Positions 44,700-56,766 of a stretch of DNA of 64,000 nucleotides are shown here, piece after piece; the stretch's first letter is position 1; every line of letters starts with the position of its first letter. The notes beneath the pieces are model-generated. The model was not told where the DNA came from. It did no database searches and was given only the letters and a program-made list of their open reading frames with translations. The translations under genes were made by a program, and so were the position numbers. The stretch comes from Adiantum capillus-veneris. Lineage: Eukaryota > Streptophyta > Polypodiopsida > Polypodiales > Pteridaceae. The stretch covers positions 108,486,469-108,550,468 of the forward strand of contig CM043951.1 in NCBI GenBank assembly GCA_014529385.2, written 5' to 3'.

Positions 44700-45497
44700 T
44701 TCTCACCATGGTCTTCAGCTTTCTCTTTGCCTTTTTCTGCTTTCCATTCTCAGCAGTCTCTTTTCATGTGACCCTTCTTTCCACAATGGTAGCATTCTAT
44801 GTCACTCTTGCCTTTAGCACTGCGGGACTTGCTACGAGACTGATCCCTCTTTCCACCTTTGTACTTTTTCTTTCGTCCTTCCCCTGACAACTAAGGCTGT
44901 TCCTTTGCCTTTGTCCATTGTCTTTCTGTTGGTTTCTTCAGTAAGCAGACTGCCTTCTACACCTGCTATGGTCAAACCATCTGGAGGTGCAGAATTACTC
45001 AAAGCTGTGCGAAAAGTGTCCCAACTTTCCGGCAATGTGATTAAGAGGAACATAGCTCTAACAGGTTCATCAAACTTGACACCTTGAGCTGACAACTGAC
45101 TGTAGATGGTGTTGAATTCATTCAGATGATTGGACATAGGTGTCCCTTCTTTCATCTTCAAGTCAACAAGCTTCTTAAGCCAGTATACCTGTGAAGCTGC
45201 ACTCTGCTTGTCATAAAGATCACTCAGCTTTGTCCATGCTTCATAAGACGACATCTCGTCTACTACATTGAAGTAAACGCTTTCTGCCAAAGTCAGCATA
45301 ATGGTAGAAAGTGCTAATTCATCTATTTCGCTCCATTAATCTTCATCCATATCTTGTGGTTTTATCCCCTTGAGCTTTATAGGTTTTATCTGCTTCTTTT
45401 GTACCAACACGTGCCAAATCTTCTTCTTCCACAATGGGAAATTGGTTCCATCCAGCTTCTTGATATTGTAAAGACCAGTGTCCTGTGATCCAGCCAT
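44700..45497 (-). pseudogene. copia-3 gag
   Basis: Minus strand from ATG 45,497 (MAGSQDTGLYNIKKLDG). TAA at 45,338-45,336 interrupts; the frame resumes with SYEAWTKLSDLYDKQS, VYWLKKLVDLKMKEG and LLITLPESWDTFRTAL, a UBN2-type capsid. After a frameshift near 44,840 the zinc knuckle CYHCGKKGHMKRDC appears at about 44,797-44,755. The sequence then leaves gag at about 44,700 and jumps into RT, while the expected protease continuation is at 40,541. The intervening 4.2 kb is therefore an insertion or rearrangement within copia-3. Confidence 0.85.
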
Positions 45498-46004
45498 AGC
45501 TACGCTTCACAATAGTTTACTTTCCTGGGAAAAATTCGACAGAGTTTCCCTTGTAAACTGAGCTTTGAACCAATATCAACCTGTCACATGAACCAAGAAA
45601 GCTTCAGATTCTGCAGAAATTTCGGCAAAGTCTCCTTTGTAAAATGGCTCCGGTGTACTAAAAAACAGACCAAAAACAGCTCAAAAAACCACTGTCTCTC
45701 TAACAGTGTAAGCTGTGGGAATCTGTCCTGCACCTGTACTCTCTCTCACTGTCCTGTCACTGTTCTGTAAGCATAGACTGTGACAATGCCTCAACGGCAG
45801 TAAAGCAAAGATGCAATCTCAACTGTCTAACTCACAGTCAATACATACTAGCTGCCTATCTAAGGGTGCTCGAGGGATCGCTCCAAGACCTGTATCACCG
45901 AAAGGATCTCAACATTCGAGAATCCCCCAGCTCAATAAAACCTCACTCGACCCTCAACAAAGGCTGCAGTAAATCTGACAGTACATAGACTTCCCACAAA
46001 GTCA
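45498..46004 (-). mobile_element. copia-3 leader (5' untranslated region)
   Basis: Read on the minus strand this shares GAGGGTCGAGTGAGGTTTT and other words with the copia-1 leader at 150-290. TTGGTTCAAAGCTCAG at about 45,575 resembles a degraded primer site but lies far from any LTR end. No LTR is seen; the sequence stops abruptly at 46,004 against copia-2B, so the 5' LTR of copia-3 is missing. Confidence 0.55.
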
Positions 46005-47890
46005 AATGTAAGTTCCAATGAGGCAAATGTACAGCCTATGGGGGTTTCTGAAAATGTTACAGATCAGCCTATTACTGAAGCAGATGTACATGATGTACTT
46101 GATGAGGAAAGGGCTGAAAATGAGCAAGCTAGAGGTATGCCAAAATGGCTGGTGCACACTTTGCGTGATAGTAAATTGGATGCACCTCTATCTAATCGTA
46201 CTCGTTCAGGCTCTCGCCATGTATCTTATGCATCAGATTGTTATGCTTTGGCTGTGTCTGGCTTACATGATGTTGAGGAGCCTCTGTCTTTTGACGAAGC
46301 ACAAAATTCAGAAAATTGGATGGATGCCGTGCAATCGGAATATGATGCACTTATAGAAAATGACACATGGACTTTATGTGATTTGCCTCCTGGCAAAAAG
46401 GCCATTGGTACGAAGTGAGTTTACAAGTTGAAACGCAAGCCGGATGGTGAGCTCGATCGCCATAAGGCTCGACTTGTTGCAAAAGGCTATGCACAGCAAA
46501 AAGGCATAGATTATAAAGAGACTTTTGCTCCCACTTGTCGTATGACTACTGTACGTTTTCTATGTGCATTGGCACGTCATTTTGGTTGGGATGTACATCA
46601 ATCAGACATTGTTACTGCTTTCTTGAATGGTGACATATTTGAAGAAGTTTATGTAACGCAGCCTCGCGGTTTTGTCATAAAAGGACAAGAGGACAAAGTG
46701 TGCAGATGTAAGAAGGCTTTGTATGGGTTGAAGCAATCTCCTCGTGCTTGGTATGAGAAAGCTGACACTCATTTGGTTAAACAAGGCTTTTGTAATAGTC
46801 CAACAGAAAGCACATTGTATGTAAAGCGTGAGGGTGATGTACTTCTCATTGTGGTTCTTTATGTTGATGATTTGCTGATCACTGGACCAAATGAGAGAGA
46901 TATTGCTGAATTTAAGGCTGATTTGAATGCTACTTTCAAGATGAAAGATTTGGGGCTGTTGCATCATTACTTGGGTATAGAGTTTAAGTAGTGTGATGGT
47001 GGTATTGCCTTGTGTCAGAAAAGTTACATAGAGACACTGCTATGTAAATTTGGACTTGAGGATTGCAAACCTATTGCCACTCCCATGGAAACAGGTTTGA
47101 AGTGGAGTCTACATGATGCTGGCGATCCTGCTGATGTCACTCTTTACCAAACTGCTATTGGCTGCCTCATTTATGTATGCAACATGAGGCCAGATATTCA
47201 GTTTGCAGTCTCACAGGTCAGCAGATTTATGCATAGCCCAGGGTCTAAGCATTGGCAGGTTGTCAAGAGGATTTTTCGCTACCTTAGTGGCACTTTACAT
47301 CTTGGATTGTTTTATCCCAAGGGGGGATCATTGACACCAGATTTACATGCTTTTTCGGACTCAGATTGGGCTAGTTGTTTTGACACGCGAGTGTCCACAA
47401 GTGGTTTTTGTTTCATGCTTGGCAGTTCATGTATATCATGGTTGAGCAAGAAGCAACCTACTGTGGCCACTTTGAGTTGTGAGGCTGAGTACAGGGCAGT
47501 CTTCACAGCCACGGTTGAGTGTGTATGGCTCAGACGCCTTATGGCTGATTTGGGTGTTGGCCAGAACACTGCCAACACTATCTACACTAACATTCAGAGC
47601 ACATTGGCAGTTGCGAGGAGCCCAGTTTTCATGCTCGCACAAAGCACATTGAGGTGCATTACCACTATTTCAGGGAGAGGCTCTCAGCAGGAGAGATCAA
47701 CTTGGCTTATGTGCCAACACAGGACAACCTTGCAGATCTTTTCACAAAGGCATTGTCTCGTGAGAAGCTTGAAGCTTTCCGCAAAGCTTTGGGATTACTC
47801 CCCTTTGTGGACTGATCCTGTCCTCAGAGCAACACACTTCCCTTTACTCATATGCCAGCTCTCGTTCACCGCATCACTCCAGGGGGGATT
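46005..47890 (+). pseudogene. copia-2B RT and RNase H
   Basis: Plus-strand 3' half of a second copia-2 copy. Its first 250 bases duplicate 36,818-37,068 of copia-2A at about 92% by eye. The RT begins ENDTWTLCDLPPGKKAIG, has TGA for Trp at 46,416, then RHKARLVAKGYAQQKG, LIVVLYVDDLLITG (YVDD intact) and TAG at 46,989. RNase H: FSDSDWASC, LSCEAEYRA and, after a frameshift at about 47,630, the ARTKHIEVHYHY-like end. A G-rich tract AGGGGGGATT precedes the LTR. Confidence 0.85.
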
Positions 47891-48117
47891 TGTTACCATA
47901 TACATGTGGTAGTGATGTGCGTGAACACATTAGGACCGCCATGGAATTTTTTCCCTCTTTTGGAGGTTTTTCCCCCCGTGCATTGTATATACGCCCATCA
48001 CTCTAGGGCTATCCATCTTTCCATTGCACACTAAGTAACACACTCTCTGTTATGTGCCTTGAGCTTCCTTTGTCTTCTCCAAGCTGTGTGTGTTTCTCTG
48101 CAACCCTAATTCCAATA
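47891..48117 (+). mobile_element. copia-2B 3' LTR
   Basis: 227-base LTR, TGTTACCATATACATGTGG to TTCCAATA (terminal CA changed to TA). It is followed without a gap by copia RNase H sequence at 48,118, so it is internal to a larger array. Its private differences (GTGCGTGAACACATT, TCTGTTATGTGCC) separate it from the two other plus-strand LTRs. Confidence 0.85.
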
Positions 48118-48716
48118 CTTAGTGGCACTTTACATCTTGGCTTGTTTTATTCCAAGGGGGGATCATTGCCTACAGACTTGCATGCTTTTTCGGACTCAAA
48201 TTGGGCTGGTTGTTTTGACACGCAAGTGTCCACAAGTGGTTTTTGTTGCAAGCTTGGCAGTTCATGTATATCATTGTTGAGCAAGAAGCAACCTACTGAG
48301 GAAACTTCTAGTTGTGAGACTGAGTATAGGGTAGTCTTCATAGCTACGGTTGAGCGTGCATGGATCAGACGCCTTATGGTTGATTTGGGTGTTGGACAGA
48401 ACACTATCTACACTAATAGTTAGAGCACATTGGCAATTGCGAGGAACCCAGTTTTTCATGCTCGCAAAAGCACATTGAGGTGCATTACCACTTTGTCAGG
48501 GAGAGGCTCTCAATAGGAGAGATCAGCTTGGCTTATGTGCCAACACATGACAACCTTGCAGATCTTTTCACAAAGGCATTGTCTCGTGAGAAGATTGAAG
48601 CTTTCCGCAAAGCTTTGCGTTTACTCCCCTTTGTGGACTGATCATGTCCTCAGGGCATGGCACTTCCCTTTACTCATGTGCGAGCTCTCATTCACCGCAT
48701 CACTCGAGGGGGGATT
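48118..48716 (+). pseudogene. copia-2A RNase H remainder
   Basis: Begins in the RT/RNase H connection (LSGTLHLGLFYSKGGS) directly after the copia-2B LTR, continues with LHAFSDSNWAGCFD and SCETEYR, a TAG at about 48,421, then frameshifted HIEVHYH-like sequence, and ends at a purine tract (GAGGGGGGATT). Because the LTR after it pairs best with the LTR at 33,788, this is probably the 3' end of copia-2A. Confidence 0.75.
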
Positions 48717-48939
48717 TGTTACCATATACATGTGGTAGTGATGTGTGTGAACACACTAGGACCACCAGGGGCATTTTTTCCCTCTTTATGTTTTCCCCCG
48801 TGCATTGTATATACGCCCATCACTCTAGGGCTACCTATCTTTCCATTGCACACTAAGTAAAACACTCTCTATTGTGTGCCTTGAGCTTCCTTCGTCTTCT
48901 CCAAGATGTGTGCGTTTCTCTGCACCCCTAATTTCAACA
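48717..48939 (+). mobile_element. copia-2A 3' LTR
   Basis: 223-base LTR, TGTTACCATATACATGTGG to TAATTTCAACA. Shares GTGTGTGAACACACTAGG and GTAAAACACTCTCTATTG with the 5' LTR at 33,788-34,013. The right flank ccgtg against the left flank ccgta supports one insertion, with one mutated base in the target duplication. Confidence 0.85.
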
Positions 48940-49000
48940 CCGTGTTGACATAGAAAGATGTCAATAAAATCATGCCGAGTTTCACCTTTCCCGCATAGAA

Positions 49001-49077
<77 letters not shown>

Positions 49078-50840
49078 CTGGGCCGAGGAATACCCTGTAT
49101 TCGAATATGTTGTATGCCCCTTGCACATACTCAAGTGCAGACCATGTCTGTGTCTTATCTTATCTTATAAGCGTACATATACACACCCTCATAGAGAGAG
49201 GCTTAGCTTATCCTATAAGCGTACAACTGTGTACTGGTACCACCTCTCATAGAGAGAGGTACCCAACTGACCGTGTATGTGAGCGTGACTATATTAGGTT
49301 GCAGATGTATGGCACTGTGTCGATGAATAAACATAAAATAAAATGTCTAAAAATAGCAACAAATGAGCTCATCCTTGACATAGTAGCTAGTGCTACAGAG
49401 GAAGTAGGCAATGATGGGTGTTGTACGTCCATCAAACTAGTATGCCATGCATACATATCAAAAAATAGAATGATAAGCCCTTGGCTACAATGACAGTCTC
49501 AACCATGTGAGCCACTGGTATACGTGCCTTGCACGATTACACTGGCATGGATACATCACAGTGCACCATTGCGTAAACTATGAGCTTATATCCACATAGA
49601 GCCAAATATGTGTGCCATTATCATTTAGTCGAAGTCAATCGATAAGACTATGGCCCATAAGAGAAGCCGTGCTTCACATTAAGACAAGTAAAGCACTTTG
49701 CTTGTACAATTGCTTCATATGGAATGTGCCCAAGTACTTTGCTTTGCACAGCAGAGAGATCTTTTCCAAAATGAAAAGTAAAACATAGACAAAAACAAAC
49801 ATAACTGGAAATTTACTAACCTTGTTGCTCATGTGTGGCATTGCTTGAGGGAGGTAGCAAATGTATCATTTAGACCCTCGCGAGATTAAAAAATCGGCAG
49901 ACATCTTGGAAAGTTCCCCCCCAAACTTTGGAAATCGCTATTCCAAATGTCAAAAGGGAAGCCTTGCTTCACGTAAGTAATCATGGAATTCTAGTGCTCA
50001 TAGTCAATACAGACTCTTGCTAATGTACAATGTTAGAGCAAAAGAAAATCGGCCTTGTCGAATGGTAGGTAATGGTCGGTCTTGTTGAGGGACCTGTTCC
50101 TCCTATATCAAGGCTATCAACAGGCCATGCCGATCTCTTGGAGATGCTTAAGCACTACCATGCCTTGCCCTCACCTTTGATAGGCATGGGAAGAAGCATT
50201 GCTGTTAAATGAGAACATTGCTCACTCAAGCCGTGCTTGACTGTGAGTGGGTTGTTCGCACCGTGTTCAAAAAAACAAAAACATCATGCTTTTGGTAATG
50301 TGCACAAGCCTTGCTTGTGCCTTAAGTGGTGTAATTGCACAAGAATGTAAAAGAAAATTGCACGGCAACATACATACCTTGTAAAGTACTCGCATCGACT
50401 TGCCTAATAACGCTTGCCCTACATGCTGCAGGCCTTGCATGTACCAGTATGCAATAGGCCTTGCCTGAACACTGTGACATTTGTCCTTGACAAATGTCCC
50501 TTAGAACAAACTCCCCTTCCACCATGATTCATGATCGTGAAGCTTGCTTTTACTAATGAAAAAGTTTCTGCAAAATAAACTTAGAGTCAAGTTAGCTTTA
50601 AATAAATCTCCGTATTGGCGATCTTGTCTACCCATTGAGGTTAGTAAAAAGCTTTAAATAAATCCGCGTATCGTTGATCTTGTCAACCCACTAAGGATAT
50701 TGTTCAATTGGCAACAGCTTGTCCCGTGCCTTGCATGCTATTCCAAGATCTTTGACAAAAAGCGTATCAATAATCAACAAAAAGTAAACCTGCGATGTGT
50801 CGACTTTCATTGCCATCGCTGTATTGTTGCTCAACATTAG
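48940..50840 (-). other. internal sequence of the 166-base-LTR element, 5' part
   Basis: GA microsatellite at about 49,005-49,073; a local duplication of CTTATCTTATAAGCGTACA / CTTATCCTATAAGCGTACA at about 49,155-49,260; another of AGCTTTAAATAAATC with GATCTTGTC(T/A)ACCCA at about 50,597-50,690. A minus stretch 50,525-50,322 ends near a GTATGT that could be a splice donor, hinting at a captured gene, but I recognise no protein. Confidence 0.4.
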
Positions 50841-51476
50841 TCATTGGGCTCTTCCTGAAACCTTGCTCCAGTCAAACCCCCTTTCATGATTAATATGTTT
50901 GAGCCTCCCTGGTTCTTGAACCGGCGTATCCTCTACAGACTCTATCTGTGTTATTAACATCTCGCATGCTGCATCTCTCAAAAACGCGCACCTTGTAGCC
51001 CTTCTACATCCATAGTTGTGCACATGCCAGAGGGTGCTAATGATGCAACTGCTGGATGTGTGCCTGAGATTGGCATGCACCCTTAGAAACTTAAAAGAGT
51101 GGCCACCCTGTGACCATGGGCGGCCCCAAGTGGAAAAACAAGAAGAAAAATGATGGCGGCAGCCTGCTGCATAGTAGCGCGAGGAAGAATAAGAGGCCCC
51201 ATGTGCTATGTTGCTCCTCTTGACACGTCGCAGGGTCGAGATTTTCTCTCCTTGGAGCCACGACCCCGCTGAACCCACATGTGCAGGATTTCGACCAGGT
51301 GAAAAATTGAATCTCTCCTCGCTCCAAGAGTGTCTGCACACGGCCGCTACATAATTTTTCTCAACCTTGCTCCGCCTTCTCATAAGGGATCTTGCCCATG
51401 TGATATCATGCCCTTGCCCTTGGCAGCTTGATGATGATAGACAGCGAGAGAAAGACAGCAGAGAGAGGGAGGCCAT
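50841..51476 (-). CDS. unrecognised 211-codon ORF after the primer site
   Basis: Open frame starting MASLSLLSFSRCLSSSSCQG at 51,476, about 180 bases past the primer site of the 166-base-LTR element and beyond a GA tract. Cys-, Ser- and Arg-rich throughout, with no zinc-knuckle, capsid or other domain that I recognise, and another frame is also open over part of it. It is in the position where gag would sit. It may be non-coding leader sequence that happens to be open. Confidence 0.25.
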   Translation of the reverse strand: MASLSLLSFSRCLSSSSCQGQGHDITWARSLMRRRSKVEKNYVAAVCRHSWSEERFNFSPGRNPAHVGSAGSWLQGEKISTLRRVKRSNIAHGASYSSSRYYAAGCRHHFSSCFSTWGRPWSQGGHSFKFLRVHANLRHTSSSCIISTLWHVHNYGCRRATRCAFLRDAACEMLITQIESVEDTPVQEPGRLKHINHERGFDWSKVSGRAQ

Positions 51477-51488
51477 GCCTCACCTCCA

Positions 51489-51591
<103 letters not shown>

Positions 51592-51655
51592 ACATGCAAT
51601 GCCTTCATTCCATGCAAAGCCTTCCGCCCTCCTCCATATCTCTCCCCTCCCCTAA

Positions 51656-51834
51656 GCTCTGATACCAGTGAAAGGCCACAGGGAAGATAGAAATGCCATT
51701 AACCACCCAGCCATACCTATATATAGGCCCTTGGCCCTCTGGCTCTTAGCTATATATAGACGATGTATAGCATGCGTATCCGTCAGCCCTTGGCCAGGGC
51801 CGTGCCCTCCTATAGTCCTACCCTTGGCATGACA
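51656..51834 (-). mobile_element. 5' LTR and primer site of the 166-base-LTR element
   Basis: LTR 51,669-51,834 starts TGTCATGCCAAGGG and ends CCTTTCA on the minus strand. One base later comes TGGTATCAGAGC (51,667-51,656), a perfect core of the initiator-Met tRNA primer site. The right flank gatca (51,835-51,839) equals the left flank of the partner LTR at 27,942. Confidence 0.85.
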
Positions 51835-52375
51835 GATCAAAAAATCATCCACATCTAGAATAACAATAAGAAGTACATCACGCTCACACTTTACATACAA
51901 AGTCCTTTCTGTTGGACTGTTACAAAAGCCTCGTTTGAGCAAATGAGTGTCATCTTTCTCATACTAAGCACGAGGAGACTGCTTCAACCCATACGAAGCT
52001 TTCTTACATTTGCAAAAATTTATCCTCATGACTTTTCTTGACAAAACCGCAAGGTTGCATTACATAAATATCCTCAAATATATCACCATTTAAGGAAGCA
52101 GTAATAGTGTCTGATTGATGTACATCTCATCCAAAATGAGCTGCCAATGCACATAGAAAATGCACAACAGTAGTCATATGACAAGTGGGAGCAAAAGTCT
52201 CTTCATAATCTATGCCTTTTTGTTGTGCATAAGATTTTGCAACAAGGCGAGCCTTATAACAATCAATCTCACCTTCCGTCTTACATTTTAACTTGTAAAC
52301 CCACTTTGTACCAATGGCTTTTTCGCGAGGAGGCAAATCACATAAAGTCCATGTGTCATTTTCTATAAGTGCATT
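51835..52375 (-). pseudogene. copia-2C RT (5' half)
   Basis: Minus strand: LIENDTWTLCDLPPREKAIG, YKARLVAKSYAQQKGIDYEE, TFAPTCHMTTV, then a degraded middle (QPCGFV) and finally LDVDDFLI, which stops exactly at the gatca target duplication. The remaining RT resumes at 27,941. Gag and integrase are absent upstream: the RT is joined to a PPR gene fragment at 52,375. Confidence 0.85.
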
Positions 52376-53350
52376 GTTCCAAGAGTCAATGTTCCGTACA
52401 AGAAGCTCCTCATTGACAAGCACTTTTGTGCTTTTTGAAGTACACTATATTTGGCATACATGTCAACCAAGGCAATGCCGAGCACAACTTGTTCTTTTTA
52501 TCAGCCCCTGACTAATAATATCATCATGAATTTTACTGCCCATATCAGCGCCTTGTGTTGTGCCACATGCCTTCAAGATGAAAGCATAGGTGCTACATCT
52601 AGAGAGATTTCGTTGCTGCATATTTGCTGAAAACGTCCTAGGGCATGCTGGTTGTGCCACAATTGGCATACATGTCGACCAAGGGATGCTGTGGATTGTT
52701 GATTATATGTTTACTTGTTGCTATTCTCTAAGTTCTGCATAGTACCACATGGATTCAAGATGCAAGCATAAGGGATTGCATCTCAAGAAATATCCTCACT
52801 TTGCACTTGTTGAAAACAGCTCAAAGCTTTATGGACATTCTAGACAAGAAGCTCATCAAGACCTTTTTGTGTTTCTCATTTCTATAAAAATCCTAGGGCT
52901 TGTTGGCCATGCCACATTTGGCATACATGTCGACCAAGGTAGTGCCAAGCATAACGTTTTTTATCACCAGCCCTTGACTAGCAATGTCTTTGCAAATTTT
53001 TTTGCCCATCTCAACGTTTTCCAAATTTCCACATACCTTCAAGATGCAAGCATAGGTGATTGCATTGGGAGAGATATGCTCGCTTTGCATCATCCAAAAA
53101 CACTCGAGATCTTCCCTAGCCCACCCCTGTTTGAAATATCCCACAATCAATGCATTCTAGGACTTAACATTCCGGACCGAGTGCTTCTCAAGAACTCTTT
53201 GTGCTTTCTGAAGTACACCATATCTAGCATACACGTAGTGCCAAGCACAATGTTTTGTTTCAACATCCCCTAACTAACAATATCATTGTGAATTGCCTTC
53301 AAGATGCAAGCATAGGTGATTGCATCTAGATAAATGCCCTTGTTTTACAT
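52376..53350 (-). pseudogene. PLS-type PPR protein fragment
   Basis: Minus strand with several diverged pentatricopeptide repeats: ITYACILKVCGNLENVEMG, IASQGLVIKN, LGTTLVDMYAKCGMA, YFKQGWAREDLECFWMMQSE, plus degraded copies reading DAITYACILKA and YAFILKACGTTQGADMG. These are the usual L and S motifs of plant organelle RNA-binding PPR proteins. Stops and frameshifts separate the repeats. The last repeat (VRNIDSWN) runs straight into copia RT (NALIENDTW), giving one chimeric open frame at 52,423-52,127. No start or C-terminal E/DYW domain is seen. Confidence 0.8.
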
Positions 53351-53362
53351 CCACTGCAAATT

Positions 53363-53578
53363 TGTTGGAATTAGGGTTGCAGGAAAGCTTGGAGAAGACA
53401 AAGGAAGCTCAAGGCACACAATAGAGAGTGTATTACTTAGTGTGAAATGGAAGATAGATAGCCCTAGAGTGATGAGTGTATCTACAATGCACAGGGGAAA
53501 AAACCTCCTAAAGAGGGAAAAAATACCCCGACGGTCCTAAGTGTGTTTACATACACCACTACCATATGTATATGGTAA
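53363..53578 (-). mobile_element. copia-2 LTR upstream of the PPR fragment
   Basis: Minus-strand LTR ending CAACA at 53,363 and beginning TTACCATATACATATGG at 53,578, lacking only the first TG. It has the same orientation as copia-2C and could be its 5' LTR, with the PPR fragment in place of leader, gag and integrase; no primer site follows it. Otherwise it is a solo LTR. Directly to the right begins the dispersed repeat CCTGGGCCTCTC. Confidence 0.75.
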
Positions 53579-53604
53579 GTCCTGGGCCTCTCAATTCCAG
53601 AATT

Positions 53605-53673
<69 letters not shown>

Positions 53674-53757
53674 AACACAAACACAGTGCTTGTGTGCTCC
53701 ATTGTGACTCAAGCCCCCCAGGCCCCATCCTACTTTGCATGCTTTTCTATTCGACCA

Positions 53758-53816
<59 letters not shown>

Positions 53817-53900
53817 GCATCTTGGGCTAAGGAGTGAGGAGGAGTCGAGGAGGAAGAAAACACATAGCGAACGTACATTGATGACGAAAGTGACATTGCC
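53579..53900 (+). repeat. dispersed repeat, partner of 8,650-9,290
   Basis: Plus-strand copy with CCTGGGCCTCTCAATTCCAG, CT and CA runs, GTGCTTGTGTGCTCCATTG, CCCCATCCTACTTTGCATGC, CTTTTCTATTCGACCA, a second CT run (about 53,760-53,815), then TAAGGAGTGAGGAGGAGTCG and GAACGTACATTGATGA. About 300 bases present in the 8.7-9.1 kb copy are missing here, replaced by the second CT run. Confidence 0.8.
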
Positions 53901-53940
53901 CAGGCGCCTGGGAAATTGTCACGTCGTTGAATGGGGACGA

Positions 53941-54268
53941 TGCATTAAATGGTCGCGTGCAACAGTAGTGTGTAGGGTTTCGAGAATCGCTGATGACTAT
54001 GAGAAAATCCTTAATGGAAACAAAAAGCAAGTAAATATAATACTCCGAAACTAGGACAGGTGTCGAATGCTGAAAATTGGACGACCTTTGCCCATAGTGC
54101 ATTAAATAGTCGCGTGCAACAACAATGCGTAGGGTTTTGAGAATCGCTATTGACCATGAGCTACTGACTATGAGAAAATCCTTAATGGAAACAAAATGCA
54201 AGTAAATATAATACTCCCAAACTAGGACAGGTGTCGAATGCTGAAAATTGGATGACCTTTGGCCATAA
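53941..54268. repeat. tandem duplication, unit about 160 bases
   Basis: Copies start at 53,941 and 54,098 with TGCATTAAAT(G/A)GTCGCGTGCA, and include GTAGGGTTT(C/T)GAGAATCGCT, AAATCCTTAATGGAAACAAA, and ACAGGTGTCGAATGCTGAAA. A third start (TGCACTAATG) appears near 54,269. Non-coding. Confidence 0.85.
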
Positions 54269-55910
54269 TGCACTAATGCCTTTAGCAGGGCAAAAAGTGT
54301 AACAATGAATCATTTTTTAAATTACAATATATTTCAAAATCATAAAAATTTAATGTTTGACACATTACTCAATGCCCCTCTTTAAAGACAGAGGTACACA
54401 AATATAACACCCTTTCTGAAGGGCCTAAAATAAAAAATAAAAAAAAATTATCGCACTAATCTGCAAACTCTATCCAATGGTCCAGAGATGCACCCAAAAT
54501 CCAAACCTTTACTAAGAATTGCTTATGCATTCTAAAACAATAAAATGAAAAGGTAATCAAGTGATGTAAGGCTATGAAGGGAAGGACCTTTTGCCAAAAA
54601 AAAACATTGAAGAAGATTTCAATGCTTCACCGCATGAAAAGGTACGTCCAATCAATATAGGAAATAATCAAATATCAAATGTAGTCCTAAATCTATTCTT
54701 CTCTGAGGCTTGTTTTAGAAAGCCAAAATGACTCTAGTTGCAGTGAGAGCAAGCCTCCCCATCGTGTACTTGGTTGCATGTAGTCAATTAGGTCTAGTAA
54801 AATGTATTTTAAGCTTGGCAGAGAAGGGAGAAGTTATTGTTGAGGTTCCTATCCAAGATAATGTCTCTTGGAGTGCATTGGTTGTAGATCATGCCAAATA
54901 AAGCCAGGGCAAAGAAGCTTTGGGCCATTTTTTAGAGTTTGCCAAATGAGGGCCTTTCTCCAAATTTGGTTGCTTTTGACTGGATGCAAAGTAAGGGTTT
55001 ATCTCTAGATGTAGTCTCATTGACTGCACTTGAAGGCCAACCAAGTGCTTACTGATGAAGCTCTATGATGTTTTTGGTGGATAAAATGTGAGCGCACCTC
55101 ATCTGCAATCATTTTTGTTATCATGCAGCCACTTTTGTTAGAAGGTGGCTTCATTTTGTACTAGTATTGTAAGAAATTAGGACTACAGTTGAGCCATCTT
55201 TGCTAAGACCTTCATGTAGTCCAGGTGTTCTTGCATTGTTTTTTCCTTTTTTGCATTTTCAAGACTTGAGACATTGTCCATACATAGAACACACAATAAT
55301 ACTTCTTGGTGCATGTCGTCTAGATGCATCTTTTTCATTTGCAGTGATGCCACATGAATTAAAGGAAGATTGGTCATCAAAAGAAGTTGAAGTGGTTCAG
55401 TACAAGGGGGGCTATAAAGAAGCTCCTAGCAAGCAAAAAAGTGGGATTGAAACTGTAGCAGTCGATTGAAGCTATCAATTGATGAAGACCAAGGAAGAAG
55501 AAGATTTACCAAAGAACAAAATTATTAGCAAATGGCCATTGAAAACATTATAGAATTTTCCCCATTGTATTGGAGAGAACTTGTCGAGGCTCAATCCACA
55601 TACATTGTAGGGTTGCAGGAGTCTGTCGCACCATAGTCGGTGCACCATAGTTCGGCTAATCCACCATATAAGTAGGAGTGTAGGATATAGATGTGCAAAT
55701 TTTGTAGCTTGATGTTAAAGCATGGGAAGAGCCTCTTATATCATAAAGTCATTAAGCACTTAAGGCGAGAGGGGGTGGAAAGGATATTTAAAAAGTTTGA
55801 GATAATGGAAGTGAAGAGCTTGTCAATTGAGTTCAATGTTATTGATCTCTCACTAATTACCTCTCTATCACCATGAGCGGCAACCTGAGCCACCATATCC
55901 CTCTTCTAAT

Positions 55911-55911
<1 letters not shown>
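54269..55911. other. intergenic, no gene recognised
   Basis: Ordinary-complexity AT-rich sequence. The open stretches 55,200-55,469 (plus) and 55,380-55,183 (minus) overlap each other; neither has a recognisable domain. May be decayed retrotransposon sequence, as gypsy fragments follow. Confidence 0.4.

Positions 55912-56766
<855 letters not shown>

Noticed and set aside
49880-50120. Gypsy RT remnant on the minus strand (RVCIDYEH-like)
   Set aside because: Only a short resemblance to a conserved RT motif; flanking residues do not continue the family pattern.
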